A stretch of DNA of 64,000 nucleotides, taken from Roseofilum capinflatum BLCC-M114. GTDB taxonomy: Bacteria > Cyanobacteriota > Cyanobacteriia > Cyanobacteriales > Desertifilaceae. Positions 26,905-36,311 of the stretch are shown here, piece after piece; the stretch's first letter is position 1; the number at the start of each line of letters is the position of its first letter. The position numbers were made by a program, and so were the translations under genes. Location: assembly GCF_030068505.1 (NCBI RefSeq), contig NZ_JAQOSO010000009.1:1-64000 (forward strand). Reading direction: 5' to 3'. The notes beneath the pieces are model-generated. The model searched no databases and had not been told where the DNA came from. It was given only the letters and a program-made list of their open reading frames with translations.

Positions 26905-28092
26905 GTGTTAGATCAACATCCCAAAAAGCGCCGCAAGAATCCCCATCCATGGATTGCCTTTAACCTTTTATTTGGGTTTTGGATTCTCCTACCTCTGGCG
27001 ATCGTCGGTGGATTCAATTTTCTCATCGATCCCTACGGAGTTTATAATGATTTTTTTATTTTGCGGGAACTCAATGAGTATAAACCCAAAAAAGAAGACA
27101 ATGACCGACTCTATAAAGCCATAGACATTATTCACCTTCAACCCAACACCATTTTACTCGGTTCATCCAGAGTCAAACGAGGCTTAGATCCGGATCATCC
27201 CGCTCTAGAGTCTTTTCCCCCAGTTTATAATTTAGGTCTCAATGGCGCAAATATCTATGAAATTAGACGATATTTAGAACATACTTTGGCGAACAACCCT
27301 AGACTTAAGCGAGTCATTTTAGGACTCGATTTTTTTACCTTCGATCGCCACATCAAAAATCAGCCCGGTTTTGCTGAATATCGTTTAGAGAAAAAGCACG
27401 TTGCTTGGAAAGATCGGCTCAATACTACTTTATCCTTAGACACCTTAGCCAGTAGCCAGGAAACCATACAAGCTAATTTTGACACTCCTAAATCCAAGCA
27501 ATTTTCAGCACATAAAGGGTTTTTACCCTACTTCAAAATTCATGATGGCAACACACAAATTCGCTTTCAAGGGTCAACTAAACTGTTTTTTATAGAGCAT
27601 CAAAATTATAATTTGTCGGAAAAGTATATGCAAGATTTCAAAAAAATTGTAGAACTTTGTCAACAAAACAAAGTGGAATTAAGCGTGTTTATTTCTCCCA
27701 CCCATGGAATTAGATTACAGTCCATTTATGCCAGTGGAAAATGGCCAGTTTTTGAACAGTGGAAGCGGGAAGTCGTAGAGTTAATGGGATCGGTTTGGGA
27801 TTTTTCTGATTATAACTCAGTTAACCAAGAGCAGTTAAGCGAAAGAATGGATTATTATGTAGATGATTCCCATTATACAAAGCCCATTGGCGATTGGGTT
27901 CTCAATCGCGTTTTAGGTTATCAAGAAGAAAACGTTCCCCCAGAGTTTGGAGTTCTCTTAACCCGTGATAACCTGGATCGAGTTTTAGAAAAAAATCGTC
28001 AAGATCGCGATCGATGGCAGCAAGAATACCCTGAATCTGTGGAGTTTGTTCAATTGATTCAGGCAGATGCCAACAAAAACTTTAAACAATAA
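26905..28092 (+). CDS. Membrane-anchored SGNH-like protein, partner of MBOAT
   Basis: A 395-residue protein with GTG start behind AGGAG. One N-terminal TM helix (about 20-45) anchors a periplasmic domain. LLGSSRVKRGLD fits the SGNH block I (GxS), and DDSHYTKPIGDWVL supplies the Asp-x-His dyad near the C-terminus. This matches the AlgJ/AlgX/DltD style of protein that completes O-acetylation with an MBOAT. The ends are intact and it is closely spaced with both neighbours. Confidence 0.75.
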   Translation: MLDQHPKKRRKNPHPWIAFNLLFGFWILLPLAIVGGFNFLIDPYGVYNDFFILRELNEYKPKKEDNDRLYKAIDIIHLQPNTILLGSSRVKRGLDPDHPALESFPPVYNLGLNGANIYEIRRYLEHTLANNPRLKRVILGLDFFTFDRHIKNQPGFAEYRLEKKHVAWKDRLNTTLSLDTLASSQETIQANFDTPKSKQFSAHKGFLPYFKIHDGNTQIRFQGSTKLFFIEHQNYNLSEKYMQDFKKIVELCQQNKVELSVFISPTHGIRLQSIYASGKWPVFEQWKREVVELMGSVWDFSDYNSVNQEQLSERMDYYVDDSHYTKPIGDWVLNRVLGYQEENVPPEFGVLLTRDNLDRVLEKNRQDRDRWQQEYPESVEFVQLIQADANKNFKQ

Positions 28093-28097
28093 TTGTA

Positions 28098-28739
28098 ATG
28101 AAGCACATTTTATTCTTGTTATTTATTCTGGGTATAGTCGGCACAATCATCGCCTTTTATTGGCTCAGTGAATTAGAGTTCGAGCAACTAGAGCAGGAGT
28201 TGCAAGGAATGGGAATGGGGACTCCCCTCCTGTTTATGGGCATTTATATCATTTCCACCTTGCTAATTTTACCGACAACTCCTCTGAATTTAATGGCAGG
28301 AGTTCTTTTTGGCCCTGGGTTGGGTTTATTGTGGACAAGTTTAGCCTCGATTATTTGTGCCTTAATTGGATTTGCCTTTACGCGCACCCTAGGACGAAAG
28401 AGAGTCTCGGAACGGTTAAAAGGCTATTGGCAGGCGATGGATGCAGACATTGCTTACGGAGGCCTGTTTTATGTGTTTTCTATTCGGTTATTGCCGATTA
28501 TTCCCTTCGGAATTGTGAATTTGGCGGCGGGATTAACTTCCGTGAGGGTAAAGGATTATCTATTGGGAACGGTGGTGGGAACGGTGTTGGGTTTATTTCC
28601 GTTTATTTTGTTAGGAAGTGAGGGAGTGAAGGCGATAAAAACGGGGGAAATTTTACCCTTGTTGGGCGCTCTGGCTCTTTCGAGTCTGTTGGTGGGGATG
28701 GCAACCTGGTATCGCCGCCATCGGATGCCACCGGAATAG
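28098..28739 (+). CDS. TVP38/TMEM64-family membrane protein
   Basis: A 213-residue protein of the SNARE-associated/DedA-like superfamily. It has the GVLFGPGLGLLWTSLASIIC re-entrant-type segment and a GRKRV loop, with RLLPIIPFGIVNLAAGLT as the second conserved half. Members are lipid scramblases or transporters in other organisms; here the role is unknown. It starts 5 bp after the SGNH-like gene and is probably in the same operon. Confidence 0.85.
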   Translation: MKHILFLLFILGIVGTIIAFYWLSELEFEQLEQELQGMGMGTPLLFMGIYIISTLLILPTTPLNLMAGVLFGPGLGLLWTSLASIICALIGFAFTRTLGRKRVSERLKGYWQAMDADIAYGGLFYVFSIRLLPIIPFGIVNLAAGLTSVRVKDYLLGTVVGTVLGLFPFILLGSEGVKAIKTGEILPLLGALALSSLLVGMATWYRRHRMPPE

Positions 28740-28754
28740 TATCAATTAAAAATG

Positions 28755-28776
28755 TTCATGTCGGCGACAGCCGAAA
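28755..28776. repeat. 22-bp dispersed repeat, copy 1
   Basis: TTCATGTCGGCGACAGCCGA followed by AA, with an internal TCGGC/GCCGA dyad. It recurs exactly at 36630..36651. Confidence 0.7.
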
Positions 28777-28789
28777 AATTTTAAAGTGG

Positions 28790-28827
28790 GTAGGGGCGAA
28801 AAAGAGGCAAGCCCCTACTGTTTTTTT
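28790..28827. terminator. Convergent terminator between TVP38 and SpoIID genes
   Basis: GTAGGGGC (28790..28797) pairs with GCCCCTAC (28811..28818), followed by TGTTTTTTT on the plus strand, ending just before the convergent SpoIID stop. Confidence 0.7.
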
Positions 28828-28829
28828 GG

Positions 28830-30464
28830 TTAACCTTGATCGTCGCTATTTTCTGTTACCATCGGATCGCGCCAAAAAACGATCGCCTCATTCAAGGGTT
28901 GAATTTGGGTTCCGGGGAAGTAAAATTGCACGATTTGCTCCCCGCTCCAACCCAACTCTGCCAAGTTATAGGCCCCAGTCTGACTCAATCCTACCCCATG
29001 GCCAAAGCCACCGCCGACGAAGGTATAGCCTTTGAGCGCTTGATTCTCATCCAACATGGGGTCAAGATAAAAGAGGGTGCTAATGGGAGGATAGAAGGCG
29101 TTGCGAATTTGGTCTTTGCTGATTTCTAAGGGCCCCTTATCGGTTTGCACTTCCATGGTTAAGACTCGACCCGATGGCGCTCGTTCCGTGACTTTGACGC
29201 TCTCAATTTTTTGAATTCCGGCCATGGGATGGTTGCGGTTGCTCAAATATTTGTTTAAAAATTCCGCCATGTCTTTTAAGGAGGTGCTATAACGCCACCG
29301 GAAACGGTTCCATCCGGTTTCATTAAATCCCTGTTTCAGGTTCAGAAATTCCCGTAAATTCGCTTCGTTACCTAGGCTTTTCCAGGATAAATCCCAAATT
29401 GCCCCGGTAGAATCAACCCTCGCTTGCAGATAGGGCCGTGCTGGGCCATTCCAAACATCTTCAAAGGGTGCAGTGATGCCCCCAGTGGTGGAAGAATAGA
29501 GGGCATCGACTAATTCATTCTCATAGGTAGCCACTAAAGAGCGCGTCGCGGAAATTGCCCGATCCGCTCTAGCAGAAGCATCCCCTAACCCCCAATACAC
29601 TTGACAATCGGTGGTCGCACAGAGTTCATAGTCATCAATGGCAAACCGGCGTAGATTTCTCAGGGTATAGGTTCGGGCTAGAATGGCTTGGGCTTCCACG
29701 GCTGCGGGGGGGGCTTGGGGGCCAATTTCATGGGGAACCACGCCCCGTAAATAGGTCTCTAAGGGGACAAAATTGACCAAGGTGTAATCCCCATAGGCGT
29801 TGGGCTGCATTCGCAAGGAACCGCCATAGAGTCGGGTGGTTCCTCCGGTATGTACGACTTGAATGCGATCGCTGCCACTGTCGATCTCTAGGGAACGCCG
29901 GTTATATCGATACCCATTCACCACCCAGTAGGGTTGGGGATAGGTGCGTAAGACTTTCGTCTCGATATGGGCAATGGTATTGCCTTCAGACTTTAAGCTA
30001 TCGAGCAACATACGGCGCAGTAGGGGCGTATTGTAGACTTCTCGCTTGGCCCAAACTTGCCAGCGTTTGGGATTGGCAATTTCCACTTCTAAGCCCCGTT
30101 CGCGCCATTGTTGGGCATCATGTTCGGCGCTTTCAAAGCTGCGATGGGTACTCAATACAACCCGTTCCTCAACCATGGGTTGGGGTAGGGGTTTCATCTC
30201 AATCTGGAGTTTAAGGCTATTGGTTTCTAGGGTTCCTTCTCCCTCTGTGGTGGCATAGCGTAGGGTGAGGCGATCGCCCGGTAATGCATTTAAGGTTAAG
30301 GTTTCCCCCGCTTGATCGCCAAACCGTTGCTCAATCCCAATTTTTAGCAGGCGATCGACCTGAGACCATCCTGGAAGGGCTGACAACCCCACCATCGCCA
30401 ACGACATCATCGCCGCGCTTACCCACTGTTTCGGTTGAATTCCCATTGTTTTAAACTGGATCAT
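28830..30464 (-). CDS. SpoIID/LytB-domain protein
   Basis: A 544-residue secreted protein with a signal peptide (about 1-33, ending ALPGWSQ). The SpoIID domain is recognisable: YTLVNFVPLETYLRGVVPHE, QAILARTYTLRNL, DCQVYWGL, DALYSSTTGGIT and GFGHGVGLSQTGAYNLAELG. The family includes lytic transglycosylases and amidase enhancers acting on peptidoglycan. A role in cell-wall remodelling is likely. ATG 30464 is preferred to an in-frame start 15 codons upstream because of the signal peptide and GGGAAC. It is convergent with the TVP38 gene. Confidence 0.9.
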   Translation of the reverse strand: MIQFKTMGIQPKQWVSAAMMSLAMVGLSALPGWSQVDRLLKIGIEQRFGDQAGETLTLNALPGDRLTLRYATTEGEGTLETNSLKLQIEMKPLPQPMVEERVVLSTHRSFESAEHDAQQWRERGLEVEIANPKRWQVWAKREVYNTPLLRRMLLDSLKSEGNTIAHIETKVLRTYPQPYWVVNGYRYNRRSLEIDSGSDRIQVVHTGGTTRLYGGSLRMQPNAYGDYTLVNFVPLETYLRGVVPHEIGPQAPPAAVEAQAILARTYTLRNLRRFAIDDYELCATTDCQVYWGLGDASARADRAISATRSLVATYENELVDALYSSTTGGITAPFEDVWNGPARPYLQARVDSTGAIWDLSWKSLGNEANLREFLNLKQGFNETGWNRFRWRYSTSLKDMAEFLNKYLSNRNHPMAGIQKIESVKVTERAPSGRVLTMEVQTDKGPLEISKDQIRNAFYPPISTLFYLDPMLDENQALKGYTFVGGGFGHGVGLSQTGAYNLAELGWSGEQIVQFYFPGTQIQPLNEAIVFWRDPMVTENSDDQG

Positions 30465-30562
30465 GACGTTCCCACTCTCCCGTCGGGCTGACATCTTTAT
30501 ACTGTACATAGATTCTGAATACAGCGATCGCCTATTGTTCCACCGGAAAGTTATCCTATAGC

Positions 30563-32347
30563 CTACAAACCATAGATAAAGGTAATTAAGAGGGGAACTG
30601 TCAACATCATTAACAGACTCAACGGTGCGCCCACTTTGGTAAAGTCAAAAAATTTATAGCCTCCGGGACTATATACCATAGCATTCGTTTGATATCCAAT
30701 GGGAGTCATAAAACTATTGGAAGCGGCAAACACAACAGCGTACATAAAGGCGTAGGGGTTTAAGTCTAGGGTTTTAGCCACTTCTACGGCGATCGGTAAC
30801 ATCAGAATCACTGAAGCATTATTAGAAAGAATTTCTGTGAGCAGGGAAGTAATAATAAAGAAAAATAAGAGTATCCAATAACCGGATAAGTGGCCTCCTA
30901 AACCGATCAAATTTTCAGCCAACCATTGGGTTGCCCCAGATTTGTTCATGGCTATACCTAGAGGAAGTAAGCCCGCCAGCAGAAAAATCACATCCCAACG
31001 TACAGCCCCATAAACTTCTCCTGGTTTTAAACATCCAGTTACAATCATTAGCACCACCCCGGTTAAAGCACTGACTAAAATCGGAATGATATTAAAGGCA
31101 GCTAACAGAATTACTCCAGTTGTAATCCCTAAAGCAATCCAAGCTTTTTTACGCCTTAAAATATCTACTTTCTTTTGTTCTAAAACCAAGAGTTCACGGG
31201 TAGTTTGTAAACCCAAAAAACTCTGTTTTGGCCCTTGAACCAAGAGCAAGTCACCAAACTTTAGAGGAATTTTCCCCAATCGTCCTTGGACAATTTCAGA
31301 CCCTCTTCTAATCGCTAACACCGTCGCATTGTAGCGTTGGCGAAATCGCAAGTCTTTTAAGGTTGTGCCAATCAATCGAGAATTGGATAAAATGAGAACT
31401 TCAGCAATTTTTTCTTCGCCAGAAGCAATCACTTTTTCTATCGGTTGTTCTTGAAATTTGACATCAGCTAAAATTTCGAGTCCCTTAGCTTCTCTAATTT
31501 TCAGTAATTCCTCGCGACTGCTGCGAATGACAAGAATATCCCCCGCATTCAAAACCTTATCCGCGATAGGTTGAGAAAAGCGCTGTTTATCCCGGATAAT
31601 TTCCAGGACATCTACATCAAATTTACGCTGAATTCTGGTTTTTTGTAACGTTTTTCCAATCAAGCTCGATCGAGGACTAATCACCACTTCACTTACATAG
31701 TCTCTGAGGTTATAATCTTCTGTCACTAGGTTATCATCCAGGTGATTCGGCAGCAATTTGGGCGCGACTAAAGACAGATAAGTTAAGCCGACGATAAAGA
31801 CCAGTAACCCTAATTTAGTAAATTGAAAAACAGAAAATTCACCATAACCAAGTTGGGCAGAGACACCACTCGCAAGAATATTGGTAGATGTGCCAATTAA
31901 GGTAAGCAATCCACCTAAAATGGTGGAATAGGATAGGGGAATAAGCAGTTTACTGGGAGAAATTTTTTTGCGCTTACTCCATTCTTCAATAATGGGTAAA
32001 AAAATAGCAACAATGGCGGTATTATTAATAAATCCTGAGATGGGCCCGACAATTGAACCCATGACAAAAATTTGTTGAGAAGGGCGATCTCCTGCCCAAC
32101 GAAGTATCCAGTTACGGACAACTTGAATCACGCCAGTTTTGGTAATGCCTGCACTGAGGATAAACATGGCCATCACGGTGACTGTGGCAGGATTACTAAA
32201 TCCAGAAATTCCTTCTTCAGGAGTGACCAATCCCAGTAACATTAAAGCAACGGTGATGGAGAGGGCGGTAATATCGGCAGGAAGCCATTCAGTAATGAAA
32301 GAAATTAAACCAAGAACAACAACAGTCAGCGTGAGAATAATGGGCAT
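30563..32347 (-). CDS. SLC13-family permease with two RCK_C domains
   Basis: A 594-residue membrane protein with helices at both ends (about 1-200 and 405-594) and two TrkA-C-type domains in the middle (about 210-385: GDILVIRSSREEL, GDLLLVQGPKQSF). The FINNTAIVAIFLPI and TEILSNNASVILMLPIAVEV motifs match the SLC13/DASS anion transporter signature. Such proteins carry sulfate, dicarboxylates or similar anions; the substrate cannot be assigned. Confidence 0.9.
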   Translation of the reverse strand: MPIILTLTVVVLGLISFITEWLPADITALSITVALMLLGLVTPEEGISGFSNPATVTVMAMFILSAGITKTGVIQVVRNWILRWAGDRPSQQIFVMGSIVGPISGFINNTAIVAIFLPIIEEWSKRKKISPSKLLIPLSYSTILGGLLTLIGTSTNILASGVSAQLGYGEFSVFQFTKLGLLVFIVGLTYLSLVAPKLLPNHLDDNLVTEDYNLRDYVSEVVISPRSSLIGKTLQKTRIQRKFDVDVLEIIRDKQRFSQPIADKVLNAGDILVIRSSREELLKIREAKGLEILADVKFQEQPIEKVIASGEEKIAEVLILSNSRLIGTTLKDLRFRQRYNATVLAIRRGSEIVQGRLGKIPLKFGDLLLVQGPKQSFLGLQTTRELLVLEQKKVDILRRKKAWIALGITTGVILLAAFNIIPILVSALTGVVLMIVTGCLKPGEVYGAVRWDVIFLLAGLLPLGIAMNKSGATQWLAENLIGLGGHLSGYWILLFFFIITSLLTEILSNNASVILMLPIAVEVAKTLDLNPYAFMYAVVFAASNSFMTPIGYQTNAMVYSPGGYKFFDFTKVGAPLSLLMMLTVPLLITFIYGL

Positions 32348-32410
32348 AGTTGGGTAGAGATGATTTAGAACAGAAATTGAGATGCTGTTCCCTGATGATG
32401 GTTGCGTGTT

Positions 32411-32806
32411 TTAACGAAGGGGGAGTTCTAGCTGTTGTAATTGGGTAGTGTGTTGGGGGCAAAGGGTGGCTACAGCAGCAACGATCACTTTACCACTTAA
32501 TCCTCCGATCGCCTGGGCTTGTTCTTCGGTGATGCCGTCTGATACCAGTTGTTGGGCAACATTACGGACATGCTCTTCTAGGGTTTGTCCAGAGTTTAAG
32601 GCACTGCATGTTTGTTGGCCTAACTCTAGGGCTTGCTCTTGGCCGATCGCCTGATACGCTTGACTTTCCACAGGGGTTAATAGGGTGGGAAGGAAGTCGT
32701 CAAAACTGACGGATTGGTTCATGGGTAGTTGAGCCAATGCCGGAGAGATCAGGCTAAAGAGCAGGGGGGTTAGGCTAAGGCAGGAAAGCTTAGAGAAAAG
32801 GGACAT
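32411..32806 (-). CDS. Secreted hypothetical protein (131 aa)
   Basis: A small protein with a signal peptide (about 1-25, SLTPLLFSLISPALAQ). The mature part is helical with a cysteine pair (QTCSALNSG, ATLCPQH) that could form a disulfide. No family is recognised. It is likely periplasmic. Confidence 0.65.
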   Translation of the reverse strand: MSLFSKLSCLSLTPLLFSLISPALAQLPMNQSVSFDDFLPTLLTPVESQAYQAIGQEQALELGQQTCSALNSGQTLEEHVRNVAQQLVSDGITEEQAQAIGGLSGKVIVAAVATLCPQHTTQLQQLELPLR

Positions 32807-32869
32807 GGGAAAGAATTACCATTACATTTTAGGGTTGTTCCTAGTTTAGCAATAGCATCCGGAATGGCC

Positions 32870-34918
32870 CTAGGGTTCGAGTTCCTCAAAGTTGACTTCG
32901 GGTAAGTTGGGGGGAATAATCAGGCGGCGAAAACTGGTTTTATGGCTTTCCCGTTGGGTGAGCAGTTCCACGGCGATCGCCTCAACTTGGATTTCCATGG
33001 CTCCTTTGGGGACACTAAAGTTAAACAGGATGCTGCGGCGATCGTAACCCTCTGGAACCAGATCGACGAGCCAGCGCGGTTCCTCTAACAGGGTGCGGGT
33101 TTGGGCATCCACTAACCAGTATTTAATGTGGATATTGGCCGATCGCGTGGCTAAAGTGGCTTTGATGGGAATCACTTCTTCTGCGATCCAGTCCCGCTCT
33201 GGTGCTTCCAAAATCGGCATCGGAACAGAGGGAAGAGAAGAAAGCGACTCAGATACAGATGGCTCTTCTGCCTCCGGCGATCGCTCCGGCTGGCGATCGC
33301 CGGGATCTAAGACAATTTCTTGAGACTCTGCGGCTGGGGCTAGAAGCTTGGGAAAATCCGATCTACCTTCTAAAGGATAGTCAGAATCGGGATCGACAAA
33401 CTCTCCCTCAATCACATCATCGTCCCCATCCTCCTCAAATTCTGCCGCGATCGCCTCATCCGCTTCAGCATCCATACCATCCTCTACCCAATCTTCGGCC
33501 TCTTTAGCCAGATCGTTGAGTCGCTCGCTAAATTTATCTTGCAGGTGTAAGGAGTGAAACGCTTCATCCACTGGGGAAGGAGGAGACGGTTCCGGAGGTT
33601 CGGGGATCTCTTCCTGGGATTCGCGGTTCAGATTCAGGGGCGGTAAGGTGAGTTTGGGCTTCGGTTTTTCCGGTTCAGACGAGGGCGGCAGTTGGGGTAA
33701 ATCCTGCTCAGGAGGGGATGGGCTGCCGTTGAGGGAAGGCAATTGTAGATATTTGACTTTGGGAGAGTCAGAGGGGGAAAACAGTTGGGGAGGAAGGGAA
33801 GAGGATACAGAGGATTCCCAGGAGCGATCGCTCTCTGGGGGGGAGTGTTTGGCAATGTTGAAGAGGTCGAGATTAACTGAAGGGGGGTTAACAGGAGGAG
33901 GCGCAGTTATGGGATCACCGGTTAAGGGGAACGGTAGGATCGGAGGATGGGCAGCTTCTTCTGTATCCCGTTGAACTGTAATGGCTTCCATCAATTGTTC
34001 TAAGCCCATGGTGAGGCTAAATTGGGTTTCGGTTAGGGGAGTTGGGGGCGTTTGCGGCCCCTGAGCGGGTAGAGCTGGAGTGGGCCAGGAGTCAAAGAGT
34101 TGAGCCTGTCCCAGGATAAAGCATAGGGAGATTGAGTCGGGTAAGTTAAAGCGATATTCAAAGGGAACGGGCAAGCTTTGTAGAATAAGCTGGTGTTTGA
34201 ATTCTTGCAGGGTTTCTAAGTTTTGGGGATTTTTCAGGGCGATCGCCAGTTGCAGACCGATAGGTTGGGAAAAGGTTTGGGGGCGATCGCCGCGCAACTG
34301 CCCCGTGAGGGTAATGGGACTGTTACTTTGGGCAACATACATGGTGCGATCGAGGATCAGTTTCACGGAAGAGAGATCCACTTGTTCCCAAGAGGATGAG
34401 GGGTCTAAGACTGGATTGGGTTGGGGACGTTCTGGAGGGGGAGGCACGTCAAAGAAGCTACTATCATAAGCTTCAGGTTCTTCAGGTTCTTCAGATTCTT
34501 CAGATTCTTGCGGTTCTTGCGGTTCTTCAGATTCTTCAGATTCTTGCGGTTCGATGTCCTCTGCAATTTCATCCGGTTCTGGATCGAAACATAATGCTTC
34601 TAGAGAAACCTGATAGGTTTGGGGCGGTTGGTCTGCGGGTTGGGCAATACAAGAAATGTCCCACAGTCCCGGTTTCAGATAAGTGTAGGGAAAGACGACC
34701 ATCAGGCCTTCTTTATTGGTGCGGTGCTGACGGGTTTGAATTTGGGGAGGGGATGAAGCTTGCAGTTGGTAGCTGAGATGAATTTCGATCGCCGTGTGCG
34801 GATAGGGCGATCGCAACACCAAACGATAGTGTCCCTCTAACACTTCGACGCTAGGGGGTTCTAAGGGTAACCAGGCGCGATCGCCATCTTTTTGAATCAG
34901 AAATTCCCAGGCTTTCAT
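32870..34918 (-). CDS. Large acidic low-complexity protein, function unknown
   Basis: A 682-residue protein. The N-terminal 115 residues look beta-rich (YRLVLRSPYPHTAIEIHL; GLMVVFPYTYLKPGLWDISC). Then comes a Glu/Pro/Ser-rich stretch encoded by nine 9-bp tandem repeats (34471..34551), a second beta-rich domain (about 185-280), a long Pro/Ser/acidic linker and a final beta-domain (about 590-670). No signal peptide or catalytic motif is visible. It looks like a modular scaffold specific to cyanobacteria. The start at 34918 (MKAWEFLIQ) is preferred over one 30 nt upstream. Confidence 0.7.
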   Translation of the reverse strand: MKAWEFLIQKDGDRAWLPLEPPSVEVLEGHYRLVLRSPYPHTAIEIHLSYQLQASSPPQIQTRQHRTNKEGLMVVFPYTYLKPGLWDISCIAQPADQPPQTYQVSLEALCFDPEPDEIAEDIEPQESEESEEPQEPQESEESEEPEEPEAYDSSFFDVPPPPERPQPNPVLDPSSSWEQVDLSSVKLILDRTMYVAQSNSPITLTGQLRGDRPQTFSQPIGLQLAIALKNPQNLETLQEFKHQLILQSLPVPFEYRFNLPDSISLCFILGQAQLFDSWPTPALPAQGPQTPPTPLTETQFSLTMGLEQLMEAITVQRDTEEAAHPPILPFPLTGDPITAPPPVNPPSVNLDLFNIAKHSPPESDRSWESSVSSSLPPQLFSPSDSPKVKYLQLPSLNGSPSPPEQDLPQLPPSSEPEKPKPKLTLPPLNLNRESQEEIPEPPEPSPPSPVDEAFHSLHLQDKFSERLNDLAKEAEDWVEDGMDAEADEAIAAEFEEDGDDDVIEGEFVDPDSDYPLEGRSDFPKLLAPAAESQEIVLDPGDRQPERSPEAEEPSVSESLSSLPSVPMPILEAPERDWIAEEVIPIKATLATRSANIHIKYWLVDAQTRTLLEEPRWLVDLVPEGYDRRSILFNFSVPKGAMEIQVEAIAVELLTQRESHKTSFRRLIIPPNLPEVNFEELEP
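34471..34551. repeat. Nine 9-bp tandem repeats in the acidic linker
   Basis: Units CTTCAGGTT (A), CTTCAGATT (B) and CTTGCGGTT (C) occur in order A-A-B-B-C-C-B-B-C. On the coding (minus) strand they encode an E-P/S/Q-E linker. The 9-bp units preserve the frame whatever the copy number. Confidence 0.9.
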
Positions 34919-35024
34919 GGTGGCTGGTTTGCAGTTCGTGCCCATCAAGGTTGCTAAATTACGTCCGATCCTAACTTAATTGGTGTCTTCTTGGGCCAGC
35001 CCTAGAATCGAGTTGGACAATCTT

Positions 35025-36095
35025 CTAAACCTTTTCTGCACTCACGAGATATTTTAGCGTCGCTTCCATGACTGTATCGGTATGTCCAATGACACTTAAA
35101 ACCAAAGCTTCTCGGTAAATCCGTTGCCCTGGGTGATCGGTTTGGTTTGCCCTGCCCCTAGAAACCAGGATCGCTGCTAATGTACATTCATGGGTTAAGG
35201 CGATCGCCTGAGCGCGTAATTGCACCTCTTGCTCCAGGGATAAATGCTGTTGCTCCTTCGCCCGGTAAATCTGTTGACGACACTTCTCCAGTCGATCGGA
35301 TAAAGCTACACTATGAGGGACAATCTCAGTCTGTTTTTGGCTGGCTTTCTCCACTAAATCTAAGCTGGCTCTAGCTAATCCTAGCAACGGAAACGTTGGA
35401 TTTAAAACACTGTTGCGATCCTTGTTGATGATCCAATCGGGCGATCGAATAGCAACCACCTGGCGATCGGCAATGAAATAGCGATCGCATTGAGCGCTCA
35501 CCGTATTCGTGGATGCCATCGCTGCCAAAGCCATCGGTGGAGAAAAGCGTAAATCTCCCCTAACCGATGAAACCAAAGGAATGATCGCAAAAAGAATGCA
35601 CCCATCCGGTAATCTCGCAGCAATCACCGCTTCTTGAAACAAATTCCAGCCCGTGATCCAAGGCAGATATCCAGATAACAGATAACCGCCATCAACTTTT
35701 GTCGCTTCTAAGGTCGGTTTTTCCCGGCGCACATGAGCATAAGATACACCGATCAAACGCTCACCCGATCGCATTTTCGGTAGATAATCCATTTTCAGGC
35801 GTTGATTCTCACCACCCGCAATAAAAGAGCCAGCCGTTTGATGTTGGGCTTGGGTAAAAGCTAACGTACCCGAATAGCGCGTTAATCTCTCTAAGAAACC
35901 CAAATAATCCCCTTGACTGGCTTCAATTCCACTCCATTGAGCCGGAACATTCAGCGCCAGGAGCGATCGCCCCCCTAAACCCGCCAATCCTTGGCGCAAA
36001 ACCGCCGTTTTTTCCTCCATTGCCTCTGGATTGGGAGCTGTTTCTAGATAATCTTCCGTGAGTTGCCACAGATTGAAGGAAGTAGGGGCTTGCAT
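35025..36095 (-). CDS. Acyl-CoA dehydrogenase-family protein
   Basis: A 356-residue flavoprotein-like sequence with the acyl-CoA dehydrogenase layout: helical N-terminal domain (about 1-110), middle beta domain (LIGVSYAHVRREKPTLEATK, VDGGYLLSGYLPWITGWNLF) and C-terminal helical domain. It is shorter and more diverged than beta-oxidation enzymes, and a catalytic glutamate cannot be assigned by eye. A TTG at 36149 would add 18 residues; the start is unsettled. It may act on a non-CoA substrate. Confidence 0.7.
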   Translation of the reverse strand: MQAPTSFNLWQLTEDYLETAPNPEAMEEKTAVLRQGLAGLGGRSLLALNVPAQWSGIEASQGDYLGFLERLTRYSGTLAFTQAQHQTAGSFIAGGENQRLKMDYLPKMRSGERLIGVSYAHVRREKPTLEATKVDGGYLLSGYLPWITGWNLFQEAVIAARLPDGCILFAIIPLVSSVRGDLRFSPPMALAAMASTNTVSAQCDRYFIADRQVVAIRSPDWIINKDRNSVLNPTFPLLGLARASLDLVEKASQKQTEIVPHSVALSDRLEKCRQQIYRAKEQQHLSLEQEVQLRAQAIALTHECTLAAILVSRGRANQTDHPGQRIYREALVLSVIGHTDTVMEATLKYLVSAEKV

Positions 36096-36311
36096 AGTTT
36101 CTGAATCGAACCAAGATAATAGCGCTGGAAAATCGCGATCGGGAACCAACCCTATTATTACTGAATAACCCTTGTCGATTCTCGTTTTGTAACGGTTTGT
36201 GTAAATCTACAGGGCAACCTCTTGACAAGTCGGGAGACATTCAGCCAGAATAGCAATGTCACATAAAAGTGACTGGTGACAGAGGAGTGGGTTCACATTG
36301 GAGACAACTCT

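Noticed and set aside
34396-34776. Leucine/valine-rich repeat protein on the plus strand
   Set aside because: It is the antisense reading of the 9-bp tandem repeats in the acidic protein gene.
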